Position numbers and translations under genes: made by a program. The notes under the pieces were generated by a model that made no database searches, had not been told where the DNA came from, and saw nothing but the letters and a program-made list of their open reading frames with translations. DNA of 64,000 nt from Lichenostomus cassidix (Eukaryota; Chordata; Aves; Passeriformes; Meliphagidae), in assembly GCA_008360975.2 (NCBI GenBank), contig CM039182.1, forward strand, positions 25,454,324-25,518,323, written 5' to 3'. Of this stretch, positions 26,101-40,413 are shown one piece after another (positions within the stretch are counted from its first letter, which is position 1; each line of letters begins with the position of its first letter).

Positions 26101-28498
26101 TTGGCATCATAAGCATTTATACCAGAGATCAAGAAGAGCTCTCCTTTATTTCTAACAAATGTAGGTAAGGAAGTAATTTTTGTGACGCTTCCTATTTCCT
26201 GATCACTGAATAATAGCAGTATTCCCATATTTGTATGGCCAAAACAGTTTTGCTTCAGTTTGTCCCTCTCTCTTCCCAAAATAGCTTTCATTGGAATATA
26301 ATATGATGAAATCAAAGACCCTGGTTAAATTTGATCCAGTTGTCCTAAACTCAGAGGCTTTTTAGTTACATGTTTTAACATGACTGTAAATAAGAATGGT
26401 GTATTAGATGTTTTTAATAAATATGCTCTATAAAACAAATAATTGAGTTTCTTGCAAGTGTTAAACTACTGGGAAGAAAAATAGGAAAGTATTTTCTCCA
26501 CTGAATTTGAACAGTACTGTAGCAAGGCATTAGCTGTGAAGAAAGAACCTCCCTACCTCATGGAAAAAAAGCAACTTAAGAAGTATATGTATATACCTGT
26601 TTTAAATCACTACTTGACCTTTAATTCTCATTCTTTGGATGTAAGCAAATATTTGTGTGTTACATATGGCCAAACTGAAGTTACTTGCCCACATCTGTGC
26701 CTAGTAAAACAGTGTCAAGTACTGAAATTTGGTTTCTGAAATTCATAGTTCCTGTGTTTTGTTGTGTCCTTTCCCATGGTGGTGGGGTGAGTGGAGGTTC
26801 TTAAAATGTATTTTAAAATGCAGGGAAGGTAGATCAAGGGAGTGTATCTTAGAATCTTACAAAAAGTCATTGTTCTCCAAGTCTAGGCTGCTATATTGCA
26901 GAAATTCACAGGGGAAGACAGTTATTTTTAAAATGGATTTTGTGTTACTGCTCTATATCATCATGAAAAAAATAATAAAAATAACTGATGCAGTAATTCT
27001 GAAATTTCAGTTCAGTCTAGACTTAAAAGCAGAAATAGAGTATATGTTCCTCAGTGTTTCATTTTAAGTAAATACCTGAAATACATTTTTCATGGGACTT
27101 CACCAGTTGATTAATAACCTTTGTCTGAAGAAGATAATTTTTTTTAGCCTGCCCTGAAAAATGAAAATTCTTTAGATCAGTTGGTAATTACTTCAGTAGA
27201 GAAAAGTATTGCTATCATTTGACAAAATAGGTAGTTCTTCATGGATTTCACATAGGTTCAGAAGAAGTTGTTAAAATAGTAGGTTTTAAACATCAACTAG
27301 CATTTTTTAATAAGTATCTTTTATTGATAAAAAAAATGCTGCTGTATTAAAGACATAAAACTGGAAAATTTTTCTCAATAATTTAACTCTTAATGGTCAT
27401 CATCTTGCTTTAGTGTTAATATATAAACGCATGTTTGTGTTAGTCTTTCAGTGCTGCCTGCCATGTAAATCTGTAGTGCTTAAACAATGTCTTAAGGCAT
27501 TTTCAGAGAAGTAAAATATTATTTACATGTCATCATTAGAAGAGATACATCACAGCGACTTGTCAGCCTGAGATTATCCACTTTTCCTTTGTGTCACAAT
27601 TTTTAAGGTTTGGGTAATTGCGAAATGAGGAGCACTGGAGGTAAGGGTGAAGGAAAATGGGTGTTTAACTTAATCTAATTCAGAGTAGTAATTTTGAATG
27701 TTTATTTACTTGCCCAAAATTAGATTCCTTCAGCTATACTTTATTTTTTTCCCATCTGATTTGACTCTGAAGTTCATCACTGCATGATGTGTATGCATAA
27801 TACAAATGATCACTACATCATTTGTGTTACGACTAGTTTTGAATTGGGAATTAAATGCTAAAGTGTAAAAATAGTTGATGAGTAGCGAAAGGGATCAGAG
27901 ACTTCTGCAGTATGGATACCACACAGAGTATTGTGACACAGTGTGTAATAGCAACCATTGGAATGGTGAGTCAGGCTCTCCTGTTCTTACTTTACCGAGA
28001 TTGCATCCATGGAATCCCTCCTCCATGGTTGAAACTGAAAAACATGCCCTCTCAGGAACTTTTTCCTACTCTCCCAGCTGTGTGAGTCCGGACTTAAAAC
28101 CAGAGCTGTTGTGTTACATGGCCCCTTTGGATTGTCTGATGATAACTGCTCAGACGGTGTCTGCTGTTAGTAGGACAGAGAAGGACATGCGGCTCCTGGA
28201 GGTCTGTCTTGGAGGGAAACACAGCCAGGCCAAGTGGAGCCATGCTGGGGAGTGCCCTCAGCCTGCTCTCTCAGGCCTTGTAACACTGTCTGTGCCCTGG
28301 GTGTGTTCATTTCACTTCTCCTCCTTTGGTATATGCACTTCCTAGCTGCTGCTGCTGATTGCTGCCAACCTGTTGACTGTCACCCTGTTAGATTAGTTTT
28401 CTCTGACAGGGAGAAAAACACCCAGAAGGTGTGAGTGTCTACACTCAAGCAATAACAGTTTCCTGCACAAAAAATTTGTAAATGGAGATTAACCAGTT

Positions 28499-28534
28499 GG
28501 TTAGGTTAATGAAGATGGTTAGGTTAGTGAAGGT
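28499..28534. repeat. 18-bp tandem repeat, two units
   Basis: Two adjacent 18-bp units of the form GGTTAGGTTARTGAAGRT differ at two positions. It is a short minisatellite-like duplication in intron 1 with no evident function. Confidence 0.75.
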
Positions 28535-31500
28535 GGTTTTGATGGAAAGTTTTCATTTTTTGTAGCAGTAGATCTCTTAATTAGCTTTCCATATTAGATA
28601 TTGCTGCTTTGGAGATTGTATATACTTCCCACTAGGTCATAAAATGTTAGTGCTGTATTGGTTTGACCTCCTTATTTAGTGTTGCACATGCCTCATCGAG
28701 AAATTGCAACTATGTTGGTGTTGCTAAGGACTTAACTTTCACTATTGCTGGTGTTAAATTGAGGAGTAGCTGTTTGCAGTGGACATTGTTCTCGGAATCA
28801 AATACAAATGAGTTTTTAACAGCACTGGTTCTTACATGCCATTTCTTTTGCACAACTTGAAACTAGTTTTACCCAAATTACACATTCTGTTTCCTCTTTA
28901 GGAAGGAAGTGTCTCGTATTTTGCTCATAAGAGTGGTATCTTAAGAGCAGTATGATAGTAGTTCTGTCATGGTTTTTGAATAATCTGAAATCCACTGTAG
29001 AATATTTTCCTCTCAGTCTGCTGTGAGATAGTCTAAACAAGCATAATAATTTAAGTGTCTCATTCCTTGAACAGTGCAAGTCATCTGTTTGAAGAAGGCT
29101 ATCTTCAGCCTCCTTTCCCGTGCTCTTACCACCGGGCATTAAGCAATGTTGTAAGACTTGCTTTTGAATTTCAAGAATTAACACTTATTTCTGACTGACC
29201 GGTCATTGCAACATCACTGGTGTTCATGCTTGAATTTGAAATTAATTTCTGTAGCTAAATTAGTTTTAATATTATATAGTAAGTATAAATCTGTCTTTTA
29301 GAAATGTTTTCTGTAACAGTAATTACTCAGTTGTGAACTGACTAAATGTATGGGTATTGTTATATGCCATTTAATCTCAGGTGTTTTTGTGTACAGTGCC
29401 TATTCTGGAGTTCTGAAAGAAATAATCAGTAAAGGTTGGCTAGCTGGATTGTGTGGGTATCTACATTTTTTTAAAAGTCTTCATGGTTACAAAAAACCCC
29501 AAACATTTTAATAGAGGCGCTTAGGCTGCAGTACTAAAAAAAATTCCAAACTCTAATAATTTCTCAATATTTGTCAGCATTTGGAGACTAAGCTATCATT
29601 TGGAAATAATGTGTTCTAACCAGAAAACAAGTTTTGGTTATTTGGTGTTCAATTACTAGCTCATTCAATTAATTGTAGTCTGCAGAATTTAGCCTGTAAA
29701 TACAAACCCCACTTCAAATTATGTCATGCAGTCAGCAGTTGGCTATTAGGGAGCAGATTTCCCAAGTGCAGACGTAGATGCCCAGGTTTGTGAACATGTA
29801 CCTCTCAGGGATAACAGTGCAGTTGCTTTTCTTAGATGAAGTGCTGTACCCGTGCTGGATCAGAAATATTGCTGGATAAACACTGCAAATTTTGCACTGT
29901 GATCTCATAACTCAGGCCACAGAGACACAGCATAGACGAGCCAGCTCTACACGAAATGTGGGTTTCTTGTAGGTATTTAACACAATCTCAGTACCACCCC
30001 TTCTCCATGTCACAGCAAAGCTCCCTAGCCCAGTGGGGCTAGAAGATGTTGGTGATTTTAGCAGGTATCAGAGTGGTGCTGTCTGTGCTCTGGAAAGGTT
30101 TGGTGAGTGCAGTTCTCACACATGGAGTCAAATTCAGTGCTGAGTGTCAGCTAGTCAGTTTTTCTGGAGTTTGGAAAGTACATTATGAAAACCAAGTGGC
30201 TTTGCAGCATTGACTCTGTGAGCTAGGTGCCACACCTCCATATTCAGCATATAATATTCTAAATCTTTGTTATATGTGGTAACTTTTCAAAGCAATGAAG
30301 AGTTGAGTTGCTCATTGAAAGTTAAACCCAGATTTACACTGAGTGTCCCGGAACAGACTTTGACCAGTGTGACTCTAAAAATATCAGCTAACTGCTGAAG
30401 AATGCAGAATGAGACTTAGGTTTACACAGTAGTTGGGAAGCTGCCAGGTTAAAGGAGAAGCTGTCTTCACAGAAGTAAATTTCTGTTCAAGGTCTTAAAA
30501 TCTTCATTCTTAACTGATAGCTGTGTTTGCTTAATTGTGGCAATTGATAGTGGAACACCCTTACACTTCCTTTCTCTTCTACTCTGATTCCTCTGGTATT
30601 TCACCTTCGGTGGCTCCTTTGTTATACCTGATACCCTGCCTGGAATAATCATCTTTGTAATGTTTTCTTCACCCACAAAGCAACCATAAAATACATTTGA
30701 AATACTTGCTATTGCTTTCAAAGGGAACAAGGAAAAGTCCTAATCTGGAAGAGAAAAAATTTCTCATGGGCAAAAATGAAATTAACTCATGCATGTTTAA
30801 AAGTAATGTGTATTTGAGAAATGTGCATACAAGGAAGTGACTGGAGATACACTCAATGTAGAATATTGTCTTCATGGAAGATCCAAATAAACTTTGGGCT
30901 TTGCTGTAGAAAGAGAGGCTCATTCTTTCAAAACAAGTTGTTTAGCAAAGTGTGCAGTCCATACATTATTTAAAATACTCTGTAAAACTGTTGTATAGAT
31001 CTACCTTAATTTCTTCCAAAGAAGGCGGTAGGGTATTCAGATGATTGGAATCTCATTATTTTGTTTAGTGGTGTGTATAGCCTTTAATATGAAGTTGAAG
31101 GATGCAGGGAGGTGTTTTGATTGCAAGATTTATAGTACAAACTTAGACTGGCCACATTGAAGATAGAAATTACCAACTGTAACAACTCAAAATTTGGAAG
31201 AAGCAGAAGAAATGGGTGTGCTGACACTGTGCATAAAATAAATGGTAGATCTAGACTTTGTGTAGTCATTCAAACTTGCATGCATATCCAGCAAAAGAAG
31301 AAAATCCTACATAGCCATATGTTTAAAATTCATAAATCAGGAGGAAAGTTTTGGATCTCAGAAGGAAGTAGTTTTAAAATTTGTCTGAACAAGGTTGCTC
31401 TGCCTTGAATACAAAGAGAATCTGTTTTAATGAAAAATGTTAATACTATTGGAGTCTTTCAGACATCAGAAAAGTTCAAGGATGTGATCTGATTGCATGG

Positions 31501-31899
31501 ACAGTTACCTCGAAAGGGCTGCTAGGAATAAGCAGAGAGCCTGCAGGAAACAGCAGGAAGAATTGAGGAAGGAGTGTAATGTTACAAATCAAAAGGTGAA
31601 CCTTAGCTGAGAATTGTTAAAATATGAACAGGCTTGGACTTTGTGTGCTTTAAGACAGATAATAGAAATGCGCAGATTGAAAAATGAGGAAAAAGTAGTT
31701 GTAACCATTTGGTATCCAGAAAAAAAGATCTGAGACTGATTTGCTTGAATGTATGGTTTCAAAGTCAGCTCCAAGCAACAGTAACTGCAATGTCAGAGGA
31801 AATAGCACAGATATTTATTCAATGTTATGTGCTCACCAGAACAAAGTCTAAGAAATCACTTTCCATAAGGACAGTGATTTTTAACCCAGAAAGATAAAA

Positions 31900-32790
31900 A
31901 AAACCCAAAATTGCAAGGGACAAGGATAATTTGGAATTAGGAATTACCAAGACTGTGAAAAATACAGATTGTATATTTCAGTAAAGCCAATTCAGAGATC
32001 TCCACTGCAGGATTCTGGAAGAGCATACTCAGAAGCTGACACCTTCAAATTTTTGAGGCAGTCTTGTTAGTAGGAGTGACACCATTTGAGAATAGATACC
32101 TGAGAATAGCAGATAGAATGCCGATATTTTAAAAATGCAAAAAATGTTGGGTCCCGTTCTAAAGTATGGAGAACTATTGGTGCAACTTCAGAAGAAATTT
32201 GAAGGGATGGTGGAAACCAGGGAGAAATGTTAAAGTGCAAAATGAGTTTTCCAAATGCTGTCATGCTAACCTGGTGGTTTTGATAAGAAAACTGATTTCC
32301 TAGACGGGAAGTAGATCTTATCCGTTTAGGCAAATTTTGAAATTAGGGTGATGAAACCGTTGATGAATATTGAGAGGTTTAATTAGTACGCAGGAAGATT
32401 ATGCAAGGAGAGTTTAAGGACCATGGGAATTGAAATAATAAGTTTAAAAATGAGATTTAAAAGTGAAAATTGGAAGTTCATGTATGTGAGGTTATACTTG
32501 AGCGGAATATCTTTTCATCAAAGGACGACCATCTAATTTGAAAATTCTGGAGGGTGGAGTTGGGTGATGGTGAGATCTCGAAGGTGCCAGCATGAAGTGA
32601 CCAAAAAAAGTACTGGGCACAGGTCTGGTCTTGCATGAAGAGCAGCTGGCCACACAGGGGCAGCTGAGGCATTATATGGGGTACTGCACACCATTTTCTT
32701 GCTCCATGATTTAAGAAACGTAAAGTCAAACTGGAGCTGACTCAGAGAAGGCCTCCCAGGTTAGGAGTTTAACTGTGTGATGCTAAAAAA
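31900..32790 (+). mobile_element. Ancient CR1-type LINE ORF2 relic, 5' and 3' truncated
   Basis: Collinear pieces of a CR1-like reverse-transcriptase ORF are visible across frameshifts. Around 32260-32338 the translation gives CHANLV, then FDKKTDFLD, then VDLI, like the CR1 segment CxTNLxxFxDKxTDxxDxGxxVDLIYLDFSKAFD. Around 32390-32470 is a segment like the one preceding the FNxxKxxVMH region. Around 32668-32760, HYMGYC and a Lys-rich run correspond to RPHLEYCVQFWxPxxKKD. It has many stops and indels and no intact domain. It most resembles CR1 lineages common in crocodilians and turtles, which suggests an insertion older than birds. The left boundary could reach 31.5 kb. Confidence 0.62.
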
Positions 32791-33474
32791 AAATCAACTC
32801 TGAATAAAAATATAGTTGCTTTGTCAGAAATTCAGGTGAGCAAGGAAGGGAATGAGTGGGTGGATTGGTTTGACAATGTAAATATTTACATATTAAACTA
32901 TAAGGCAGCCTGAATCTATCAGGAAAAAAAATTTCCAGGGTCATTTTTCCAGTAGGAATTGTGAGGACGAAATAGTCAGCTGCTGTAAAGACTGAGTTTG
33001 TACTCTTTTGAAGTGATTATGTGTTTTGTCAGTGATAGCTGCGAAGTGGGCTCCAAATTTACGAAGTTGTTTCTAGTCCTTTGTTTCTATGTCTTAACTG
33101 TTAATGAAAAGATAATTTATTTAATCATCAAAGTTGAGCACTCTCATTTAGACAGTCAATTTTAATCTGGTTTTACATTTCTATTTTTCAGTTTTTTTCA
33201 GAAAGATTTATTATTCTTGTTTAGTATAATTTGCTCTAGCCAGGAGAATGCTTTCTATCTCTAATAATTGGTGATCATTACGATGGCCTTGTATAGCCTC
33301 TGTGCATTGATTACAGTTCTTTGTATATTTTGATTATGAAAATGGTGAGTTGTGCCTTCTGATTTGTTTTATTCATTGTTATGTCCAGCTGTACTGATGG
33401 AAAGAAGAATTAGATTAAAGGTTTACAAACCCCTTGCTTTCTACATCTTGTTAAATTTTAAGTATTGTCATTAT

Positions 33475-33489
33475 AACAACAACAACAAA
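33475..33489 (+). repeat. Short (AAC)n microsatellite
   Basis: About four AAC units are followed by a poly-A run in intron 1. It is a simple repeat only. Confidence 0.8.
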
Positions 33490-36400
33490 AAAATCCCTTC
33501 AGAATCATCAAATTTATTCAAAAAAGATGGTAGTTTCTTCAGTTACTGAATCAACTGTGTGTGTTTATAATGACTTTCAATATTTTAATTATTAATATAC
33601 TGGAAGAAAAAATAACAGCCCAAGCTTTAATGCTGTTCTTGATTCCACTTTTGGTTTTCAATATTGGATACATAGAATAGATAGATGATTCAACAGATCT
33701 AAATTAATGAACTAAAAGGAGGAAAATTCTCTGTTTCTGCTGAAGTGCCCAACAGTTATTGGATGGTGGTTTCAGTGTGCTTTTTCCCAAGTACTTAGCT
33801 GCTGAGCTCCCATCAAATTTGTTTTAACTTTAAAGTATGAACATTTTTTAGATACTTTTTCAAATGATACTGAGTTTAGGTATTCATGTAGTATTTAAAT
33901 TTGAATTAATAACCTCACAAAGAAAAATATATTCTAAAAATATGAAATACGTAAAAATCTGAAAGGTTTGGGATTAATGTTTTTTACCTATATGGTATCC
34001 TGCTAGAACAGTGCCAAGTGTGTAGGTTACATCTGTTGAACAAAGCAGGCTTTTGTGACATGAAATGCTACAGGTCCTATACATGCCAGCAGTAATCCTT
34101 GTTAGACAAATAATTTAGCTTTAGCGGGCTGAAACTTTCTGCCATATGGTTTGTTTACTTTTCTTATGGAGATTAGAGCATTCTTTCTGTGTTTGATCTC
34201 TAAGGATAATGTTGATTTTAAACAGAGGAGTTCTGCTGTGAACAAAATCTGACTTCTGAAAGATATTCGTAGTCACATTTTGCTTGACCTGTGGTTGGGG
34301 GGGAATAAGGGACATGAGGCAGAGACCTTGCTTCAATGCACATGCATAGGCAGCCAGGATTTTGAGTCAATTACAGGTCTGGTGAAATATGCCTACAAAT
34401 TCATCCGTGTGTTCTACTGCCTCTAATATCCATACCAGTGCTGCACACTGTGCCTCCCTGTGCAGTTAGGTGAGCAGAGCTGTACATCTTTGAAGAGTCC
34501 TGCATGAAACCTCCTTGATGGAAGGAAATGCCTTCGCCTGTGGGTTGGATTCAGTGACTAATCAGAAGACCTCTTCCTTTTCTAGATGGCTTAGTCATAG
34601 TTATAAAAGGTAACTCAATATAGTTGATTCCTAAATCTCATACTGTGGGTCAGTGTCCACAATTTTCTTTTGAAGGAGCAAACTGGTTTTATGTTGTTTT
34701 CCCAGTATAGGTAACCTCCTGTCTTTAGAAAGACTTGTGTTTCTTGCAGTTCAGTCTGAATTCTCATAAGCCTTGTCAGGTACAAAACCAAATCTGCTCT
34801 CTCTACCTGGCTGTAAAATGATCTGTGTGGAGGACTGGCTCTCCTCTTTATTTATTTTTTTTTTCTCACAGAAGAATTTTGGATGTAGAAAGCGCATCAT
34901 TCATGGACCTGGATCTCTGAAGAGATCTTTGCTCTCATGAAGTAACCTGTTTTCTGTTTCTTTGGTTTTGTTTGTTGGAGCCTTGGTTAGATTACAGTGC
35001 TGTTTTGTGCTGCCTTTCATTTTTTTCTTCAGTTAGGATAATGAGAGGAAATTAGAGTGGATTGTGTCAGTCTCTTCAGAGTAGTAACTTCAGAATGTCA
35101 TCCCTCTTAATTTTTAGTCATTCTCTCTCTTGATTTCTAAAGATAGAAACTGGGGAATAATTTCTGAAGTTGATACAGCTGAACCAAAACCAATGTGGTG
35201 TACATAATGAAGACAGACATTTTAAGGAGCTGAATGTAAAGTACTTTAGAGATGTATTGGAAGGTAACTTAAAAAGACTGTCTCTTCATATATTCTCTTC
35301 AAATTCCAGTTTTGGTAGGAAAACACTGTGCTGCCTTTTAAATGTTTGAAAAAGCTAGTATTTTTCCTTTTTTAAAGCTATTAAAGAGATTAAGCTATTT
35401 AATTTGATATTACGAAGGAAGAGTGCAGTAACTTCACGTTTTTTCCTTTCAATTACATACAAGGGTGTTGTGGGTTTTTTTAAGATGCTATTTAAAATCC
35501 CATTTTTTGTTATTTTGTTTGAACAGTACATGGCAAACAGCGTGCTCTTTGTTGCTCTGCACCACTCTGAACTGTTAATGCAGTCAGGCAGCCAGATTGG
35601 GTCAGAAACAAGTCTGTCAGTCACTGGCAACTGGGAAATGCCTTTTGAGCCAATAGATCTCTTTACTCCTCTGGAAGAAAACTTCAGGGGACCCCAAATC
35701 CCTTGTTAATCTTTTTCATGAGAGATTTTGGCTCCAATTACAAGAGAAAAGCCTTCTTGAGAATGAAGATTGAAATATTTTTTTAGAGTGGCCTCTAAAT
35801 CCCCATTATTCAATCTTTTTTCTGGCTAAGTCATAGATACAAGTTCTGCAAATTAAACATGCACCAGTTTGACCGTGTACCTACATAATCAGAGTAGGAA
35901 AGACCAATCAGATATGCATTCAGATATCAGTACAGTGACACTATAAGTATATAGTGTTTGCTTAAAAAGCAAATGAAAAAACTAAAAAATCTCCCTTGAC
36001 CAGACTCTTCAGATACAGAGTCTTATTGAATCCAAGAGTCTACTTTTGTGGTACTCAGGGAATCACTATGCAAAGTAAGCAAGAGCAAAGGTACCCCTTT
36101 TTCATGCTTGTACAAGGTGTAACAGGAGATGGGACTATTAACTAGAAGTGTAGGGCACTCATCAGTAGCTGCTGTGGGAAATGTGACCTCAGTGATGTCA
36201 GGCCGTCATCCTTACAGGTCACTGTGGGTCACCATTCCTTAATACTCAGCTTTCCATTTCTAGTTTTTGATTTCCTAGACTGCATTCCCACATAATTCAC
36301 TATTTAAGGAGCATTTACACAGGAGCTTCTGCATCTCACTGGGTTTGTAGATTTTTGTGAATTTGTTGTCATATCTGGTAGGAATGTCCTAGAAATATAT

Positions 36401-37647
36401 GACATTATTTTATGGTTCTATACCCAGTCTCTGAATATTGTTTAAGCCAGACTACTTGAACTCTTGTGTTTGAGTCAATCCACAACTTGACTTTGTGGCT
36501 CTTGAAAAGAGTCTTAAGCAGACTAGGATATCCATCACAGTGAGTCCTCCCAAGAGTATTTTTGGAGAAAATTCTTTTGAAGCTAGTATTCGTTTCTTAG
36601 GTAAAATCTGAAACTCTTCAGGAATGGATGAGTCCTGAGCTTGGGGCTCCTTTCACTAGTAGCTTGTAACTAGAAGGTTGTGCAGGGTGCTAGCAACTAA
36701 ACTGAAGGGAAACAGCATCTCATGAAAATTTATTGTGGAATTTAGTATTGGTATTTCATGGTGTCTCAGGTTAATAGTTAAAGAAGAACTTTCAAGGAAA
36801 GAAATCAAGAAATTACTGCAAGAATGTTGTCTAATGTTTTGGCAGGACAGTGTCACAATTAGCTGACATCAGCAGTGAGATGACAATACTCCTAGTTTTG
36901 GAGAAGAATGAATTTTATTTCATGTTTCTCACTCAGTTTGAGGTGAATCTGTAATCTGAGACATTCTTAGGATAATTTTAGTATTTTTAAATTGGTTATA
37001 TCTGTATAAGCACATGAGTGGAAAAGTTTTGGACAAATTTGGACTGCGTTTGTGAACTGTTGGAAGAAATATGGGAAGAAAAGATGCTCACAGATGAGCT
37101 CTGGTGGACTGAGCTGAAGCAGTTTTTTTAATGCTGCCAATGCTAGCTGTCACTCTTGCTCTTCTGCTGCAGGTGATTTTCCTCATTGCACATGTGGCAC
37201 AAAGCTTTATTTAAGCTAAAAATGGACTGTGAACATGGCTTTCAGATTATGTGCAGGTTAGCTGCCTCTATCCTAGATGGGAAGGCAAGCTCTTCATTTT
37301 AGAGCTGTAGCAGATGGTTTTATTTGAGCCTCATGTCCTTTTCAAAAGAGCTGTCGTGTTAGTCTCTTACTGAATTACATTGTGCTGTCAGAGAAATGGA
37401 AACCTTTTTTCAGTCAATCTAGGTGGTATAACTAGAATTCTCTTTGCTCTCAATGCAGCATGCAGAATCATGATTTCATGCAGTTTATTTTAGTTGATTC
37501 CTGCTGGGAGGTAGGATCATGCCAAATTTTGCCAGCTGTATTACTCAGGTGGATCCTTGTGTCATTTTGTTTAACATTCATAACTAGAATTGCGTGGCAA
37601 TTTGCCTTAAATGCATGCCATTAACATTTGTGGCATATTTTAAATAA

Positions 37648-37797
37648 CACATAGATTCACAGAATATTCTGAGTTGGAAGGGACCCACAAGGATCATTGA
37701 GTCCAGCTCTTAAGAGAACAGGTGATACAGAGATCAAACCCACAACCTGGGCATTATTAGCATAATGTTTTAATCAACTGAGTTAATCTCAGTGGCC
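37648..37797 (-). mobile_element. tRNA-Ile-derived SINE with CR1-like tail (TguSINE1-like)
   Basis: Read on the minus strand, the 5' end at about 37797 starts GGCC. It continues with a tRNA-Ile-like A-box region (TTAACTCAGTTGATTA), an anticodon-arm-like TGCTAATAATGCC and a B-box-like GGGTTTGATCT. The 3' part switches to the CR1 3' end (CTTGTGGGTCCCTTCCAACTC reversed tail) and finishes with two degenerate units of the CR1 octamer ATTCTRTG. That head-plus-CR1-tail architecture is what is known for TguSINE1, a passerine SINE mobilised by CR1. No target-site duplication is evident. The diverged boxes make it a fossil, not a tRNA gene. Confidence 0.8.
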
Positions 37798-40155
37798 ACG
37801 AGGTATTTTTCTTTGCTGCAAGCATCTGTCTTGCTTTTTTAATGTCTAACTGACTTCCTCAGGTAATGTTACACTGCTTAAGTGCTGTGATCTTAAGTTT
37901 GCTTATTCTGGAGGTAGAACTGAGTTTCTTATAAGATGTCTTAAATCATTGAGGAAGACAACAGAATCCTTTTACTTACACTGCAGTAAAATCCATTCAT
38001 ATGCTTGGGATATTGTCAGGTGAGTTTTAGTCTGTAACTTGGATAAAATCAGTCTGTAATTTTAGAGATTTCTTAATACTTGTCGAAGCCTTTCTGAATG
38101 CTGATGTCTGTTGGCTGTCTTCAGTAGCTGTTGAAGTGCTTCAGCTATTTTGATTCTCTGGGAAAACTGAAGCATGGGATTTCCAACCAGAGAAAGTGAT
38201 TTGGGCTGGAGAAGGATATTCATGATAGTAGCATCAACATTCCACTGATAATGAAAATCTGGAGAGAAGTGTTATATAGTAGCTCCTTAGAGTACTGGGA
38301 AGCCAGACTTCCAGTGAGGTGAAAAAAGCAAGATTAAGAAATGAACCCTGAGAGCAGATCTAATATTTAGAAAACAGTTTAAGCTGATCTGATCTGCTGC
38401 TCTTGGGGTACAAGACAGTGGTGCTCTCTGGAGCATCCCATCATCTCTTGAGTACATTTCTGTACAAGACACTTGTGTCAAGTGCTAATTTGCAAAAGTT
38501 CTTTTAAATGTCATGCTTATAGATCCCTTCTTCTTTATTTTTTATGATCTAATGATACATCATAAAAGATCAGGAGCTGAAACTGTTACTGAACAGACCA
38601 CAGTGCTGCTGCTGTGCTGGCTTTCCTGGTTGTTTCTGCCCATTACATTGTGCCAACTCTACTATAATGGGGAAAACCGTGTGTTTATGACTTTGGCGGG
38701 GGGGAATGCACTTCAGTTTTCATTATGTTTAATTCAGTGAATTACTTTGCCAGGTGGATTCACATATCTCTGCATGCCATTTCAAAGGATTCTTTACTTC
38801 TAATAGTTCAAGGATCTTTCTTAAAATGCAAATTTGTGACACTTGTCACAATTAGAATCCTAAAAGGATAGATATGTTTGAAGTGGTAGTGATTTGATTT
38901 ATAGATAAGGCAGTCAAAACAATTGTAGTATAAAAGGTGGCATGATGTATTATGTCATGTCCAATTCAAAGCATTACTTAGAACTCTTCACCTAATATGA
39001 GTGGCTAATGCAGTGTTTCAGCAGGTCTATATTTGTCTAAAAGGGTCTGTTTTAATATAATCACGTTCATATATATCATAGTATAACCAGGCTGTATTAG
39101 TGCAAGCTATACCCTAATTATGTGGAATGCTACATATCACATTGATGATGGACTGTGCCTTTTGAGATCCATCAATTCTAGGTGATACACAAATAGAAAA
39201 TGCTTGTGAAGGCCAGTGGCCATGTTTAAACTCAGAAGTGTGCCAGCAGGTCTGCTGTCATGTTCTGAGCAGTGAGTAAGCTTTTGGTGGGTCACATCAG
39301 TGCATAGCATATGACTAACTTGGATGTTATCTCACTTGTGAATTTCTTTTAGTAGGGGTGAGCAAAACAGACAGTAGCTGCAATGTAGGGCTTAGGTTGA
39401 GTACTGAGGAGTCTAGAAAATGAGTATATGAAGTAAATTTGCCTAAAGGACAAAGCAAGACGATCCAGAGAGCATGGTGTAAAACTCTGTTCTTTCCCAC
39501 ATCAATCTTGTGAATCACCCTGCACTTTGCTCTCCAAATGCAGTGCAAAAAAAAGTGTTCCGTGATCTGGGTGGATGGGGAGAGAAGTACAGGGAGGAGT
39601 CCAGGACTGCAGGCACAATGATGAGTGAAAACAAACAAGGCAGCTGCTCTGACCTGAGCTCTGTCAGAGGGAAAGACTCAGTCACACTATTCAGCTTGCT
39701 AAGGCCTGTAGTGGGACCTTGTAAATAATATGGATTGTGTTTAAATTATGAAATAATATGGAAAAGAGAATAAATAGGATATGCATCTTCTTTACAACCA
39801 TAATATTTGCCATGATTTGTATTTTAGTATTTAGAAAGCTAAGCAAGCTGACTTAAAAAGTGCTGTGCTGTTATATTTTGTATTTCTGTGTGTCTGGTTT
39901 TCCTGAGTTGCATCATCACTGTGTTCAAATTTGCTTGATGTTTTTTGCTGATGAAAATACATAGCATAAGTAGCCCAGTTCTTTGCAGATATGAACACCT
40001 TAAGTGTTGGGGGCTTTGTAACTGTTAAATTTTCCCTTTTCTGTTTGTTGTTCTCCTTTGTCTGATGTTATTTACTTTGATGTGATGGCATTCTTTCAGC
40101 TTGGCATTTAGACGAAGGTTTCTGATATGTTCTTGCCATTGTGTGTCATAGCTAG

Positions 40156-40413
<258 letters not shown>

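Noticed and set aside
37725..37797. tRNA-Ile gene on the minus strand
   Set aside because: The cloverleaf positions are degenerate and the sequence runs directly into a CR1 tail, so it is a SINE head, not a functional tRNA.
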